This document shows positions 27,028 through 35,512 of a stretch of DNA of 64,000 bases, piece by piece. Numbering within the stretch: position 1 is the first letter of the stretch; each line of letters begins with the position of its first letter. Location: NCBI RefSeq assembly GCF_902702775.1, contig NZ_LR738724.1, positions 496,001-560,000 on the forward strand, in the 5' to 3' direction. Under the pieces are notes generated by a model. It was given only the letters and a program-made list of their open reading frames with translations, was not told where the DNA came from and made no database searches. The DNA comes from Streptococcus suis. Lineage in GTDB: Bacteria > Bacillota > Bacilli > Lactobacillales > Streptococcaceae. The position numbers and the translations under genes are program-made.

Positions 27028-27373
27028 GTTATTAAGTCCCGAAAAGGTAGTTTATAGACTAGTTAATATTTGCAGAAACACTTGAAACACAATTAAAGAA
27101 GCTGGTAACATCGAATAGTAAGCGTAAAAACTTTACTACACTTCAGTCACCATTTTCTTTAAATAAGGCTGATTTCATACAGTCTGGTATTGTCTTTCTC
27201 GTTATGTATCTGGAAATTTTCCCTTTGTTCAAGACAGAAGTCTTTCGCAAATAGGATTTCCCTTTGCTCAAGACAGGAGTCTTTCGCAAAGAACTAGTCT
27301 TTGACTAGTTCTTTGTAACCTTAGTAACCCGCTAGGTTTCTAGCATATATTCTATTTTAAGGGGGACATTTTT
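27028..27373 (+). promoter_or_regulatory. metK leader: SMK-box (SAM-III) riboswitch with long insertion
   Basis: The two conserved halves of the SMK box are visible. The 5' half, GTCCCGAAAAGG (27036-27047), contains the anti-Shine-Dalgarno GTCCC. The 3' half has TTTGTAACC (27312-27320) followed by the metK ribosome site GGGGGAC (27361-27367), which the GTCCC can cover. In known SMK boxes SAM binding stabilises this pairing and stops translation of metK. Between the halves are about 260 nt with a tandem repeat (27218-27290) and an 11-bp hairpin (27289-27313). The assignment rests on motif recognition and position. Confidence 0.7.
27218..27290 (+). repeat. tandem 34-bp repeat in the metK leader
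   Basis: Copies at 27218-27251 and 27257-27290 differ at two positions (period 39). Each contains AAGACAGAAGTCTT or AAGACAGGAGTCTT, a small hairpin. Confidence 0.85.
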
Positions 27374-28564
27374 ATGTCAGAACGTAAGTTGTTTACGTCT
27401 GAATCTGTTTCGGAGGGTCATCCGGATAAGATTGCAGACCAGATTTCAGATGCCATTTTGGACGCTATTTTAGCAGAGGATCCAGATGCGCACGTAGCGG
27501 CAGAGACGGCTGTTTATACAGGTAGTGTTCATGTCTTTGGAGAGATTTCAACCACTGCCTATGTGGATATTAACCGTGTGGTACGTGATACGATTGCGGA
27601 GATTGGCTATACAAAAGGTGAGTATGGTTTTTCAGCTGAGTCGGTTGGGGTTCATCCGTCACTTGTAGAGCAATCGCCAGATATTGCCCAAGGCGTCAAT
27701 GAAGCATTGGAAACTCGTCAAGATGCTAGTCAAGATCCATTGGATTTGATTGGTGCAGGTGACCAGGGGCTCATGTTTGGTTTTGCGGTTGATGAAACGC
27801 CTGAACTCATGCCGTTGCCAATTTCACTTAGCCACAAATTGGTGCGTCGCTTGGCCGAGTTGAGAAAATCTGGTGAAATTGCTTATCTCCGTCCAGATGC
27901 TAAGTCACAGGTAACAGTTGAATACGATGAAGACAATCAACCTGTTCGTGTGGATACTGTCGTTATTTCGACCCAGCATGATCCAGAAGTTAGCCAGGAA
28001 CAAATTCGTCAGGATGTCATTGAGCGTGTCATTAAGGAAATCATTCCAGCTCAATATTTGGATGATCAAACCAACTACTTTATCAACCCAACTGGTCGCT
28101 TTGTTATTGGTGGACCTCAAGGGGACTCTGGTTTGACAGGTCGTAAGATTATCGTTGATACCTATGGTGGTTATTCTCGTCATGGTGGCGGTGCCTTCTC
28201 TGGTAAGGATGCGACCAAAGTGGACCGTTCTGCATCTTATGCGGCACGCTACATCGCAAAAAATATCGTCGCAGCTGGTTTGGCTAAAAAGGCGGAAGTT
28301 CAATTGGCTTACGCTATCGGTGTTGCTCACCCAGTTTCAGTTCGCATCGATACCTTTGGTACGAGCACAGTAGCGGAAAGCAAATTAGAAGCAGCTGTTC
28401 GTCAGATTTTCGACTTGCGTCCTGCAGGAATTATTCAAATGCTGGACCTCAAACGTCCGATTTATAAACAAACCGCAGCCTATGGACACATGGGACGTAC
28501 CGATATTGATCTCCCATGGGAGAAATTGGACAAGGTGGAAGCCTTGAAAACTGCTGTTTTGTAA
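27374..28564 (+). CDS. metK: S-adenosylmethionine synthetase
   Basis: 396 residues, normal length. It makes SAM from methionine and ATP as a tetramer. [17 protein letters not shown] carries the conserved His and Asp, [10 protein letters not shown] binds substrate, and [16 protein letters not shown] is the P-loop-like signature. It is preceded by a long leader with SMK-box features, so the product would feed back on its own translation. It is followed after 30 bp by a flavodoxin-fold gene without an intervening terminator. Confidence 0.97.
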   Translation: MSERKLFTSESVSEGHPDKIADQISDAILDAILAEDPDAHVAAETAVYTGSVHVFGEISTTAYVDINRVVRDTIAEIGYTKGEYGFSAESVGVHPSLVEQSPDIAQGVNEALETRQDASQDPLDLIGAGDQGLMFGFAVDETPELMPLPISLSHKLVRRLAELRKSGEIAYLRPDAKSQVTVEYDEDNQPVRVDTVVISTQHDPEVSQEQIRQDVIERVIKEIIPAQYLDDQTNYFINPTGRFVIGGPQGDSGLTGRKIIVDTYGGYSRHGGGAFSGKDATKVDRSASYAARYIAKNIVAAGLAKKAEVQLAYAIGVAHPVSVRIDTFGTSTVAESKLEAAVRQIFDLRPAGIIQMLDLKRPIYKQTAAYGHMGRTDIDLPWEKLDKVEALKTAVL

Positions 28565-28594
28565 TGAAATAGTTGTCCATTTAGTGAGAAGTTT

Positions 28595-29206
28595 GTGAAA
28601 GCGTTAATTGTCTTTGCACATCCTAGAAAAGAAAGTTTTACACATGCTTTGGTTGATAGAGTGGCAGAAGCTCTGCTGGAAAATGGAGCAGAAGTCGTCA
28701 TACGAGATTTATACGAAATAGGATTCGATCCCGTGTTACGTGGAGAAGATACCATTTATATTGAGGATGGTAAATTTGTACGTCAGGCAACTGTTTTTCC
28801 AGCAGATGTTCAAGTTGAAATGGATTTGATTGCCGAAAGCGACTTACTAGTCTATATATTTCCGAGTTGGTGGAATGGAATACCTGCTATTATGAAAGGT
28901 TACGTAGACCGTGTATTTCAACATGGCTTTGCTTATAGTTTTGAATCTGATGAACCACGTAAATTATTTTCCACTAAGAAAGCTATTTTCTTTACGCCAA
29001 CAGGGCAGCCACAAAATGCAGATGGAAGTCTGACACCGATTGATCAAGCGATGAAAATCCTGACCTCAGAATGGCTTTTCAACAGCAACGGTGCTCAAGT
29101 TATTGACCATATCTTCTATGGGCGAGTACCTTATTTAACGAGAGAAGAGGTGGAGTTGTATCTCGTGGATGCAAGGGAGCAAATTCAGAGAATTTTTCAT
29201 AAATGA
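28595..29206 (+). CDS. flavodoxin-fold NAD(P)H oxidoreductase
   Basis: 203 residues of the MdaB/KefF/NQO1-like flavoprotein family. The N-terminus ALIVFAHPRKESFTHAL forms the first beta-strand and FMN/FAD phosphate loop, and PSWWNGIPAIMKGYVDRVF (about 91-109) is the family core. Likely a two-electron quinone or nitro-compound reductase in the cytoplasm. The start is GTG (28595) after GTGAGAAG; no ATG is in a better place. Possibly read through from metK. Confidence 0.82.
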   Translation: MKALIVFAHPRKESFTHALVDRVAEALLENGAEVVIRDLYEIGFDPVLRGEDTIYIEDGKFVRQATVFPADVQVEMDLIAESDLLVYIFPSWWNGIPAIMKGYVDRVFQHGFAYSFESDEPRKLFSTKKAIFFTPTGQPQNADGSLTPIDQAMKILTSEWLFNSNGAQVIDHIFYGRVPYLTREEVELYLVDAREQIQRIFHK

Positions 29207-29239
29207 TGAAGAGAGATTCACTAATAGTATATAAATATG

Positions 29240-29269
29240 AAGGACTGAGTTCATTGGCTCGGTCCTTTT
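29240..29269 (+). terminator. terminator before murA
   Basis: AAGGACTGAG pairs with CTCGGTCCTT (one G-T pair) around 8 nt, then TTTTG. Confidence 0.75.
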
Positions 29270-29356
29270 GCCTGCTATATAACTAGCTTTTTCTAAGACT
29301 TTATGATAGAATGAAACGTATGCCTTTTTAGGCAAATTAAGAAAGTGAATGTTAGT

Positions 29357-30616
29357 ATGAGAAAAATTGTAATTAATGGTGGAAAAACACTGAAAGGGTC
29401 GGTTACCGTTAGTGGTGCAAAAAACTCAGTTGTTGCTCTTATTCCGGCCATTATTCTTGCAGATGGGATTGTTACTCTGGACGGAGTACCTGCAATCTCG
29501 GATGTAGATAGCTTAGTTGATATTATGGAAACAATGGGCGCGGCGGTCAAGCGTGATGGTGAAACCTTGGAGATTGACCCTCGTGGTGTAAAAGACATGC
29601 CTATGCCATTTGGCAAAATTAATAGCTTGCGTGCATCCTACTATTTTTACGGTTCCCTCCTTGGTCGCTTTGGTCAAGCTGTTGTTGGCTTGCCAGGTGG
29701 TTGTGATTTGGGACCGCGTCCGATTGATTTGCACTTGAAAGCATTCGCGGCAATGGGAGCTGAGACAACCTATGAAGGTGACTATATGCGCTTGGCAACT
29801 AATGGTCAGCGTATTCAAGGGGCACATATCTTTATGGATGTTGTCAGCGTCGGTGCGACAATTAATACTATCTTAGCAGCTGTCAAAGCAGAAGGCCGTA
29901 CAGTTATTGAAAATGCGGCGCGTGAACCTGAAATTATCGATGTGGCAACTTTGCTTAATAATATGGGGGCACGTATCCGTGGTGCGGGTACAGATATTAT
30001 CACCATTGAAGGCGTAGACAGTCTAAAAGGAACACGTCATCAAGTGATTCCAGACCGTATTGAAGCAGGGACTTATATTGCCCTTGCTGCTGCTGTTGGT
30101 GAAGGTATTCGTATCGATAATGTCCTTTATGAACACTTAGAGAGTTACATCGCTAAGTTGGAAGAAATGGGTGTTCGCATGACCATTTCTGAAGATAGTA
30201 TTTTTGTTGAAAAGCAAGAGAAATTGAAGGCGGTAAGTGTGAAAACTTCACCTTATCCAGGTTTTGCGACAGACTTGCAGCAACCCATTACACCTTTATT
30301 GCTTAAGGCAGAAGGGACTGGTACGATTGTTGATACGATTTATGAAAAACGTGTTGGTCATGTGCAGGAGCTTGCTAATCTTGGAGCAAAAATCTCTACT
30401 CGTAACAACCATATTGCCTTTGAAGGTCCAAATCAACTGACTGGTACATCTGTTAAAGCTACCGATTTGCGTGCGGGAGCCGCAATGGTTATCGCTGGTT
30501 TAATGGCTCAAGGGCGTACAGAAATTACAAATATTGAGTTTATTCTACGTGGTTACTCAAATATTATTGATAAACTGACAGAATTGGGTGCAGATATTCA
30601 ATTGATTGAGGATTAG
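29357..30616 (+). CDS. murA: UDP-N-acetylglucosamine 1-carboxyvinyltransferase
   Basis: 419 residues. It transfers enolpyruvate from PEP to UDP-GlcNAc, the first committed step of peptidoglycan synthesis. [11 protein letters not shown] near 17-27 holds the conserved Lys-Asn, and Cys116 in [13 protein letters not shown] is the fosfomycin-reactive cysteine. Streptococci carry two MurA enzymes; the neighbourhood (GNAT, map) is, as I recall, that of the pneumococcal murZ-type copy. ATG 29357 gives the standard MRKIVINGG start; an upstream in-frame GTG at 29345 is less likely. Confidence 0.94.
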   Translation: MRKIVINGGKTLKGSVTVSGAKNSVVALIPAIILADGIVTLDGVPAISDVDSLVDIMETMGAAVKRDGETLEIDPRGVKDMPMPFGKINSLRASYYFYGSLLGRFGQAVVGLPGGCDLGPRPIDLHLKAFAAMGAETTYEGDYMRLATNGQRIQGAHIFMDVVSVGATINTILAAVKAEGRTVIENAAREPEIIDVATLLNNMGARIRGAGTDIITIEGVDSLKGTRHQVIPDRIEAGTYIALAAAVGEGIRIDNVLYEHLESYIAKLEEMGVRMTISEDSIFVEKQEKLKAVSVKTSPYPGFATDLQQPITPLLLKAEGTGTIVDTIYEKRVGHVQELANLGAKISTRNNHIAFEGPNQLTGTSVKATDLRAGAAMVIAGLMAQGRTEITNIEFILRGYSNIIDKLTELGADIQLIED

Positions 30617-30674
30617 AGAGTCTAATTGAGAACTACTTTCTCAAAACGTAAACGATTTAAAAACAAAAAAATCT

Positions 30675-30699
30675 GGGGCTGGGAGTAATTCTCAGCCCC
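30675..30699 (+). other. strong hairpin without T-tract between murA and GNAT gene
   Basis: GGGGCTGGGAG pairs with TTCTCAGCCCC around TAA, ending 11 bases before the GNAT start codon. It may protect an mRNA end or limit initiation; there is no poly-T for termination. Confidence 0.6.
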
Positions 30700-30710
30700 T
30701 TGGGTACACT

Positions 30711-31283
30711 ATGACACTTTGGACAAGACTAGCGAAGTTTGCTTACTTTGAAACGGACCGTTTGTATTTACGACCATTTTCTTTTGAAGATGGAGAAAGT
30801 TTCTATGAAATTGTATCAAATCCCGAAAATCTTCCTTTTATCTTTCCGGCTTTGGAGGACAGAAATATTGCTTTTTCGACAATGGTTGAAAAATTTATGC
30901 GTTCACCATTGGGAAACTGGGCCTTAGTTGATAAGTATTCGGAGAGGATGATTGGTGCGCTTTGCTTTGAAAAGGTAGATGAACGTCAACTTTCTGCGGA
31001 GCTCAGCTATTTCCTAAAAAAAGACTACTGGAGAAGAGGCTTAATGACGGAAGCAGTGAGGACTTTAGTCTATCTAGCTTTTTATGAGTTTGGTCTGAGG
31101 GAGCTGGTTATTGTCACCCATGAGGAAAATGTGGCCAGTCAGATGGTGGCGAAAAAAGCTGGTTTGGTACAGGTTGCGCAGTATCGCGGAAGTGACCGCT
31201 ATAGCCATAAAACAAGAAATTATCTAAAATTTAGCTTGAAGAGGGCTGACTTTAGTTTAGAAATGTATGAGGAGAATGAATGA
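30711..31283 (+). CDS. GNAT family N-acetyltransferase (RimJ/RimL-like)
   Basis: 190 residues. It starts with the RimJ/RimL-type ETDRLYLRPFSFEDGESF, followed by the acetyl-CoA loop in KDYWRRGLMTEAVRTL (about 103-118) and the C-terminal ENVASQMVAKKAGLVQVA. Such enzymes acetylate ribosomal protein N-termini or small amines; the substrate is unknown. No clear ribosome site lies before ATG 30711, and an 11-bp hairpin ends just upstream. It overlaps map by four bases (ATGA). Confidence 0.82.
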   Translation: MTLWTRLAKFAYFETDRLYLRPFSFEDGESFYEIVSNPENLPFIFPALEDRNIAFSTMVEKFMRSPLGNWALVDKYSERMIGALCFEKVDERQLSAELSYFLKKDYWRRGLMTEAVRTLVYLAFYEFGLRELVIVTHEENVASQMVAKKAGLVQVAQYRGSDRYSHKTRNYLKFSLKRADFSLEMYEENE

Positions 31284-32140
31284 TTACCATTAAATCACAA
31301 CGAGAAATTGATGCAATGAACCGTGCTGGAGATGTTCTGGCTGGTATTCATATTGGTTTGCGAGAGATTATCAAGCCAGGCGTGGACATGTGGGAAGTAG
31401 AGGAATATGTCCGTAAAACGTGTAAGGAAAAGAATGTTTTGCCACTCCAAATTGGTGTTGATGGAGAATTGATGGATTATCCTTATGCGACTTGTTGTGG
31501 ATTGAATGACGAGGTCGCTCATGCCTTTCCGCGTCATTACAAACTTAAAGAAGGTGATTTACTGAAGGTCGATATGGTTTTGAGCGAGCCTTTGGATAAA
31601 GCAGTAGTTGATGTTTCTAAGCTCAACTTTAATGATGTCAAGGCTATGAAGAAAATCACCCAGACCTATCGTGGTGGTTGTGCGGATTCCTGCTGGGCTT
31701 ATGCGGTTGGTCAGGTCTCTGAGGAAGTTCAAAACTTGATGGACGTGACTAAGGAATGTTTGTATCGCGGTATCGAGCAAGCCGTTGTTGGTAATCGTAT
31801 CGGTGATATTGGTGCAGCCATTCAAGAATATGCAGAAGGTCTTGGCTACGGTGTTGTTCGTGACTTGGTAGGGCACGGCGTTGGACCAACCTTCCACGAA
31901 GAGCCGATGGTTCCTCATTATGGAACTAAAGGTCGTGGTCTTCGCTTGCGTGAAGGCATGGTTTTGACTATCGAGCCTATGATTAACACAGGGACTTGGG
32001 AAATCGATACGGATATGAAGACTGGCTGGGCTCACAAAACACTTGATGGTGGCTTGTCTTGTCAATACGAACACCAATTTGTCATCACAAAAGATGGACC
32101 GGTTATTTTGACCAGTCAAGGTGAAGAAGGGACCTATTAA
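31280..32140 (+). CDS. map: methionine aminopeptidase type I
   Basis: 286 residues. It removes the initiator methionine from new proteins. The five metal ligands sit in KVDMVLSE (first Asp), the Asp in the ADSCWAYAVG region, GHGVGPTFHEEP (His), IEPM (Glu) and YEHQFVIT (Glu). The protein is longer than the 250-residue E. coli enzyme because of an insertion after the first ligand (about 98-130), a feature of streptococcal Map. Coupled to the GNAT gene by ATGA overlap. Confidence 0.93.
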   Translation: MITIKSQREIDAMNRAGDVLAGIHIGLREIIKPGVDMWEVEEYVRKTCKEKNVLPLQIGVDGELMDYPYATCCGLNDEVAHAFPRHYKLKEGDLLKVDMVLSEPLDKAVVDVSKLNFNDVKAMKKITQTYRGGCADSCWAYAVGQVSEEVQNLMDVTKECLYRGIEQAVVGNRIGDIGAAIQEYAEGLGYGVVRDLVGHGVGPTFHEEPMVPHYGTKGRGLRLREGMVLTIEPMINTGTWEIDTDMKTGWAHKTLDGGLSCQYEHQFVITKDGPVILTSQGEEGTY

Positions 32141-32187
32141 TTCTCGGTGTGGTCGTGAATAATAGATGAATGAGGAAGGAGGAGAGA

Positions 32188-33117
32188 ATGAAGAAAACCA
32201 GAATAGTTGAAGGTTTGAAAACATTCTGCTCAACCTTCTTTTCTTTTTATCGTTCTGCTGATAGCGATGTAACAAGTGTTGCAGTAGCTTACTATTTGTT
32301 AATTTCTATTTTCCCTATTCTTCTAACTCTTGCGAATTTACTGCCATATTATCCATTTGATGTGGATATGATTTTATCGGTTGTAGCTGAATTTGTGCCA
32401 GACAAGCTCTATCCTTCGGTTTCATCTTTTATCACTTCTGTATTAACAAAGCCGTCGTCATCATGGTTAGGGATTTCAATTCTGACCACTCTTTGGACCC
32501 TGTCACGTAGTATGACCATTTTGCAGAAGGCCTTTAATAAGGCCTATGGCATCAATGAACACCGTGATTTTATTATTGGGCACTTGATTGGCATATTTTT
32601 AGGAATTGGTCTGCAGGTAATTATCCTCTTAAGTATTACGCTTTTGACTTTCGGGCAGGCAGTTTTTTCTTATATTAATAAGCTGGTTCCTATTGAAGAC
32701 GCCTGGCTGAAGGGACTTCTTAGTCAAACACAGTTAGTAGGTTTAATGGCTCTGTTTGCCGCCTTGGTTATGCTTTATTTCTTTTTGCCAAATGTTCGGA
32801 TAAAAAAAGTTCGATATGTTTTTCCAGGAACCTTGTTTGTTCTATTGACGATGACTTCTATTGGAAAGTTATTTTCGATTTATGTTGATAATTATGCCAA
32901 TAAGTTGCTGGATTTTAGAATAGTAACAGCTGTCGTCTTTCTTGTTTTTATGCTTTGGTTCATTTTTATGGCTCAGGTACTCATCGTTGGTGCAATGATT
33001 AATGCTACGGTTCAAAGTATGCAGGTAGAAGAGTTTCATGCCAGAGATGGGGATATTGTTTCTATCTTGAATAGGCTCAAGGCAAGATTTACAGCGATAG
33101 ATAAAGAATGGGAGTGA
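32188..33117 (+). CDS. YihY/virulence factor BrkB family membrane protein
   Basis: 309 residues, six predicted membrane helices. Family blocks SVAVAYYLLISIFPILLTLANLL near 25-47 and TTLWTLSRSMTILQKAFNKAYG near 97-118 are clear. The family, once called ribonuclease BN, is now thought to be membrane proteins of unknown transport or envelope role. ATG 32188 follows GGAGGAG; the longer frame from 32170 is rejected. The downstream region is a highly structured intergenic element. Confidence 0.88.
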   Translation: MKKTRIVEGLKTFCSTFFSFYRSADSDVTSVAVAYYLLISIFPILLTLANLLPYYPFDVDMILSVVAEFVPDKLYPSVSSFITSVLTKPSSSWLGISILTTLWTLSRSMTILQKAFNKAYGINEHRDFIIGHLIGIFLGIGLQVIILLSITLLTFGQAVFSYINKLVPIEDAWLKGLLSQTQLVGLMALFAALVMLYFFLPNVRIKKVRYVFPGTLFVLLTMTSIGKLFSIYVDNYANKLLDFRIVTAVVFLVFMLWFIFMAQVLIVGAMINATVQSMQVEEFHARDGDIVSILNRLKARFTAIDKEWE

Positions 33118-33140
33118 GAAAGAACTCTATTTTCAAAAAT

Positions 33141-33360
33141 GAGTTCGTCAACAAGTCTTTATTTCTAGTTGTTGAGCTGAAACAGTCTATTCCCAGACTG
33201 TTTCATTCCCACCCCCGCATAGCTCCAAAGGTTCGGGGAACCTTTGGTGGTTGGAGATGAAGCGAACTTTGTTCGCAACAGTCGTAATGGTCAGATTTGG
33301 AGTGTGAAACGCGAACAAATCTGCCAATCAACCACTGCGCTGAGATGTTGACACGAACTC
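33141..33360. repeat. structured intergenic element with terminal inverted repeat
   Basis: GAGTTCGTCAACA (33141-33153) recurs inverted as TGTTGACACGAACTC (33346-33360). Inside are GAAACAGTCT/AGACTGTTTC (33179-33204), CCAAAGGTTC/GAACCTTTGG (33225-33247) and GCGAAC/GTTCGC hairpins. No ORF. It looks like a small non-coding element; part of it resembles 9500-9522. Confidence 0.6.
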
Positions 33361-33364
33361 TGAG

Positions 33365-33397
33365 AAATGAGGTTGGTCTTTTTGCCCAACCTCATTT
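33365..33397. terminator. bidirectional terminator YihY-family gene / GtrA gene
   Basis: AAATGAGGTTGG pairs perfectly with CCAACCTCATTT; the right arm overlaps the stop codon of the leftward GtrA gene. Confidence 0.75.
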
Positions 33398-33829
33398 CTT
33401 ATCTTTAAATACAAATAATTTACTTAAAACGTAGTTTAGGACAATAACTAAGACTTGCGAGAAAAGTGTCGCAATGGCATTGACCAGGTTGATGTTGTTA
33501 TGTACAAATTGTCCAATCAATTGTGGATAGGCAGCTACGAGTATATAGGCTAAAGCCATATCCAAAACAAGAGTGACAATTCGAGCGGTAGTGAATTTGA
33601 TGAGGCGTTGGAACCAGCCTTCCCTTACTTGCTTAAATACAAAGCGATCATTTGTCCAAAAGGCAAAGAGGATAGCTACTGCATTGGCTAAAAGAGTTAC
33701 TAGCAGAATGGATGGGATGAACAGAAAGAGTCCCATACGGGTAATCATATAAACAAGAGTTGCTGCAACACCTGCAATCAAATAGAGAATAACTTCGTTA
33801 TTGATGAGTTGATAAAATAGTTTTTTCAT
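33392..33829 (-). CDS. GtrA family membrane protein
   Basis: 145 residues with four transmembrane helices, the GtrA fold. GtrA proteins help flip undecaprenyl-linked sugars for cell-surface glycan modification. Conserved features are NEVILYLIAGVAATLVYMITR near the start and the short cytoplasmic NDRFVFK motif. No partner glycosyltransferase is adjacent. The upstream TGA-TAGACT (minus strand, 33841-33836) ends 6 nt from the ATG with no ribosome site, so it may also be a leaderless message, with weaker support. Confidence 0.85.
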   Translation of the reverse strand: MKKLFYQLINNEVILYLIAGVAATLVYMITRMGLFLFIPSILLVTLLANAVAILFAFWTNDRFVFKQVREGWFQRLIKFTTARIVTLVLDMALAYILVAAYPQLIGQFVHNNINLVNAIATLFSQVLVIVLNYVLSKLFVFKDKK

Positions 33830-33862
33830 AGGACTAGTCTATCATTTTTAGGAAAAATATGC

Positions 33863-33868
33863 TATACT
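33863..33868 (+). promoter_or_regulatory. queT extended -10 promoter
   Basis: TGC-TATACT; start expected near 33875, just before the riboswitch. Confidence 0.7.
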
Positions 33869-33889
33869 AATCAACGTTGTTGACAAATT

Positions 33890-33953
33890 CAATGACCCTT
33901 GGGGCTTGCTCACTTTACCCAAGCATATTTTAAGCTTTTTCGCTAAAGGAGAA
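33890..33953 (+). promoter_or_regulatory. preQ1-II riboswitch upstream of queT
   Basis: CTTGGGGCTTG ... ACCCAAGCATATTTTAAG ... GCTAAAGGAGAA matches the order of the class II preQ1 aptamer known from Streptococcaceae. It has a CTTGGG/CCCAAG stem, the AAGCATATT segment, and a final pairing near the AAAGGAGAA ribosome site of queT. The internal P4 hairpin is reduced to AGC-TTTTTC-GCT. Expected effect: preQ1 binding hides the ribosome site. Confidence 0.8.
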
Positions 33954-33957
33954 TTTT

Positions 33958-34473
33958 ATGAATACATCTAAATGGACTGCCAGAGATATGGCAGAAATTG
34001 CTCTTGTTGCGGCGATTTATGTCGCTCTTACCTTGACGCCGCCATTGAATGCTATTTCCTTCGGGGCTGTTCAGTTCCGTTTGTCTGAAATGCTCAATTT
34101 CTTGGCTTTTTATAATCGTAAGTATATTATCGCTGTGACCATTGGCTGCATGATTTCCAACTTGATTGGTTTTGGCGTGATTGACCTCTTTGTGGGTGGA
34201 TTCTCGACATTAATCTTCGTTACCTTGGGAGTTATTCTGTTTGAAAAATACAAGAAGGACTATCTATTCGGTGGATTATTTAACAAGGCTTTCTTTTATT
34301 TCTCATTCTTTTTTGCGGCAACTATGTTTACCATTGCTTTAGAATTAAAAGTCTTATATGATTTGCCATTCTTTCTAACTTGGTTGACAACAGCAGCAGG
34401 AGAATTGCTTTCTCTATTAGTTGGAGCTGTTGTTATCGATAAACTATCCAAGAAAATAAATTTTGAAAAGTAA
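33958..34473 (+). CDS. queT: queuosine precursor transporter QueT
   Basis: 171 residues with five or six membrane helices. QueT-family (COG4708) proteins are substrate-binding S components of ECF transporters for queuosine precursors such as preQ1. The N-terminus ARDMAEIALVAAIYVALTLTP is typical of ECF S components, for docking to the EcfT/EcfA module encoded elsewhere. The preQ1-II leader directly upstream strongly supports this substrate. A terminator follows at 34493. Confidence 0.9.
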   Translation: MNTSKWTARDMAEIALVAAIYVALTLTPPLNAISFGAVQFRLSEMLNFLAFYNRKYIIAVTIGCMISNLIGFGVIDLFVGGFSTLIFVTLGVILFEKYKKDYLFGGLFNKAFFYFSFFFAATMFTIALELKVLYDLPFFLTWLTTAAGELLSLLVGAVVIDKLSKKINFEK

Positions 34474-34492
34474 GTATACAATAAATGTGAGC

Positions 34493-34515
34493 AGACACTT
34501 TCGGGTGTCTTTTAT
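34493..34515 (+). terminator. queT terminator
   Basis: AGACAC pairs with GTGTCT around TTTCGG, then TTTATTTTT. Confidence 0.75.
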
Positions 34516-34533
34516 TTTTAGGTCGCATTATTT

Positions 34534-34561
34534 TGTATTGATTGACAATTTAGTTTATACT
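34534..34561 (+). promoter_or_regulatory. aldo/keto reductase promoter
   Basis: TTGTAT (34534-34539), 16-bp spacer, TATACT (34556-34561). Confidence 0.5.
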
Positions 34562-34588
34562 GGGGATAGAAGAAATAGGAGGTCTTTT

Positions 34589-35431
34589 ATGACAAGATAT
34601 ACGTTTTCAAATGGTGTAACTGTTCCTAAAATTGGTTTTGGAACTTGGCAGATACCTGATGGTGAAGTAGCGTACGGTGCGGTTTCTTATGCATTGGAAG
34701 CTGGTTATCGCCATATTGATACTGCTCAAATTTATGGCAATGAAGCTAGTGTTGGTCGGGCTATAGCTGATAGTGGTCTAGCTCGTGAGGACATTTTTTT
34801 AACAACTAAGGTTTGGAATGATAAGATTGGCTATGAAGATACCCTTGCTTCAGTAGAAGAATCCATGCAAAAACTTCAGGTGGATTATCTGGATTTATTG
34901 CTGATCCATTGGCCAAATCCAAAGGCTAGTCGTGAGACGATTGGATGGAAAAAACGGAATGCCCAGGTTTGGAAGGCATTAGAAGAGCTCTATCGTGCTG
35001 GAAAAGTGAAAGTAATTGGAGTTTCTAACTTTATGGAACACCATCTAGAAGCTTTGCTGGAAACGGCTGAGATTATCCCGATGGCTAATCAGATTATGTT
35101 AGCTCCAGGTACTCCTCAGTCAGAATTAGTTGCTTACTGCAAAGCCAAAGGCATTCTCTTGGAAGCCTATAGCCCATTTGGTACAGGAAGCCTTTTCCAA
35201 AGCCAAGAAGCAGCTGATTTGGCTAAAGAAGCTGGTTGTAGTGTTGCCCAGTTAGCATTGGCTTGGTCTTTAGATAAAGGCTTTCTCCCTCTCCCGAAAT
35301 CAACTAGTCCAGAAAATATTAAGGCGAATTTGGAAATTGATGGCTTGGTTATTAGTCCGACAGCAGTTGCAAAGTTGGATAAACTAGAAGGAGTGAAAGG
35401 TCGACTTGATCCGGATCAGGCTGAATTTTAA
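34589..35431 (+). CDS. aldo/keto reductase
   Basis: 280 residues, (alpha/beta)8 barrel NADPH-dependent reductase. The catalytic tetrad is Asp44, Tyr49, Lys74 and His107, in RHIDTAQIYGNE, TTKVWN and LLIHWP. The NADP-binding end is LPLPKSTSPENIKANLEI. The family reduces aldehydes including methylglyoxal and 2,5-diketogluconate; the true substrate is not visible. ATG 34589 has AGGAGG upstream; the longer frame from 34463 runs through queT's terminator and is rejected. Confidence 0.9.
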   Translation: MTRYTFSNGVTVPKIGFGTWQIPDGEVAYGAVSYALEAGYRHIDTAQIYGNEASVGRAIADSGLAREDIFLTTKVWNDKIGYEDTLASVEESMQKLQVDYLDLLLIHWPNPKASRETIGWKKRNAQVWKALEELYRAGKVKVIGVSNFMEHHLEALLETAEIIPMANQIMLAPGTPQSELVAYCKAKGILLEAYSPFGTGSLFQSQEAADLAKEAGCSVAQLALAWSLDKGFLPLPKSTSPENIKANLEIDGLVISPTAVAKLDKLEGVKGRLDPDQAEF

Positions 35432-35443
35432 TTAGCTATTGAG

Positions 35444-35471
35444 AGCATGTAGTTTATCTACGTGCTTTTTC
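35444..35471 (+). terminator. terminator between aldo/keto reductase and tex
   Basis: AGCATGTAG pairs with CTACGTGCT (one G-T pair), then TTTTTCT. Confidence 0.8.
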
Positions 35472-35499
35472 TATTGAGTCACTTGTACCGCTTTCATGC

Positions 35500-35505
35500 T
35501 ATAAT
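35500..35505 (+). promoter_or_regulatory. tex extended -10 promoter, leaderless arrangement
   Basis: TGC-TATAAT ending 7 nt before the ATG at 35513; no ribosome site between. Confidence 0.65.
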
Positions 35506-35512
35506 AGTAGCT

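Noticed and set aside
27218..27290. Two 34-bp repeats as a mini CRISPR array
   Set aside because: Only two copies 5 bp apart, in a metK leader, with no cas genes and no unique spacers.
28595..28612. cre-like word GTGAAAGCGTTAATT at the start of the flavodoxin-fold gene
   Set aside because: Only about 12 of 15 positions match and it is the coding start itself.
31559..32275. 238-residue minus-strand ORF
   Set aside because: Covers map and the start of the YihY gene in antisense; composition and codon use do not support it.
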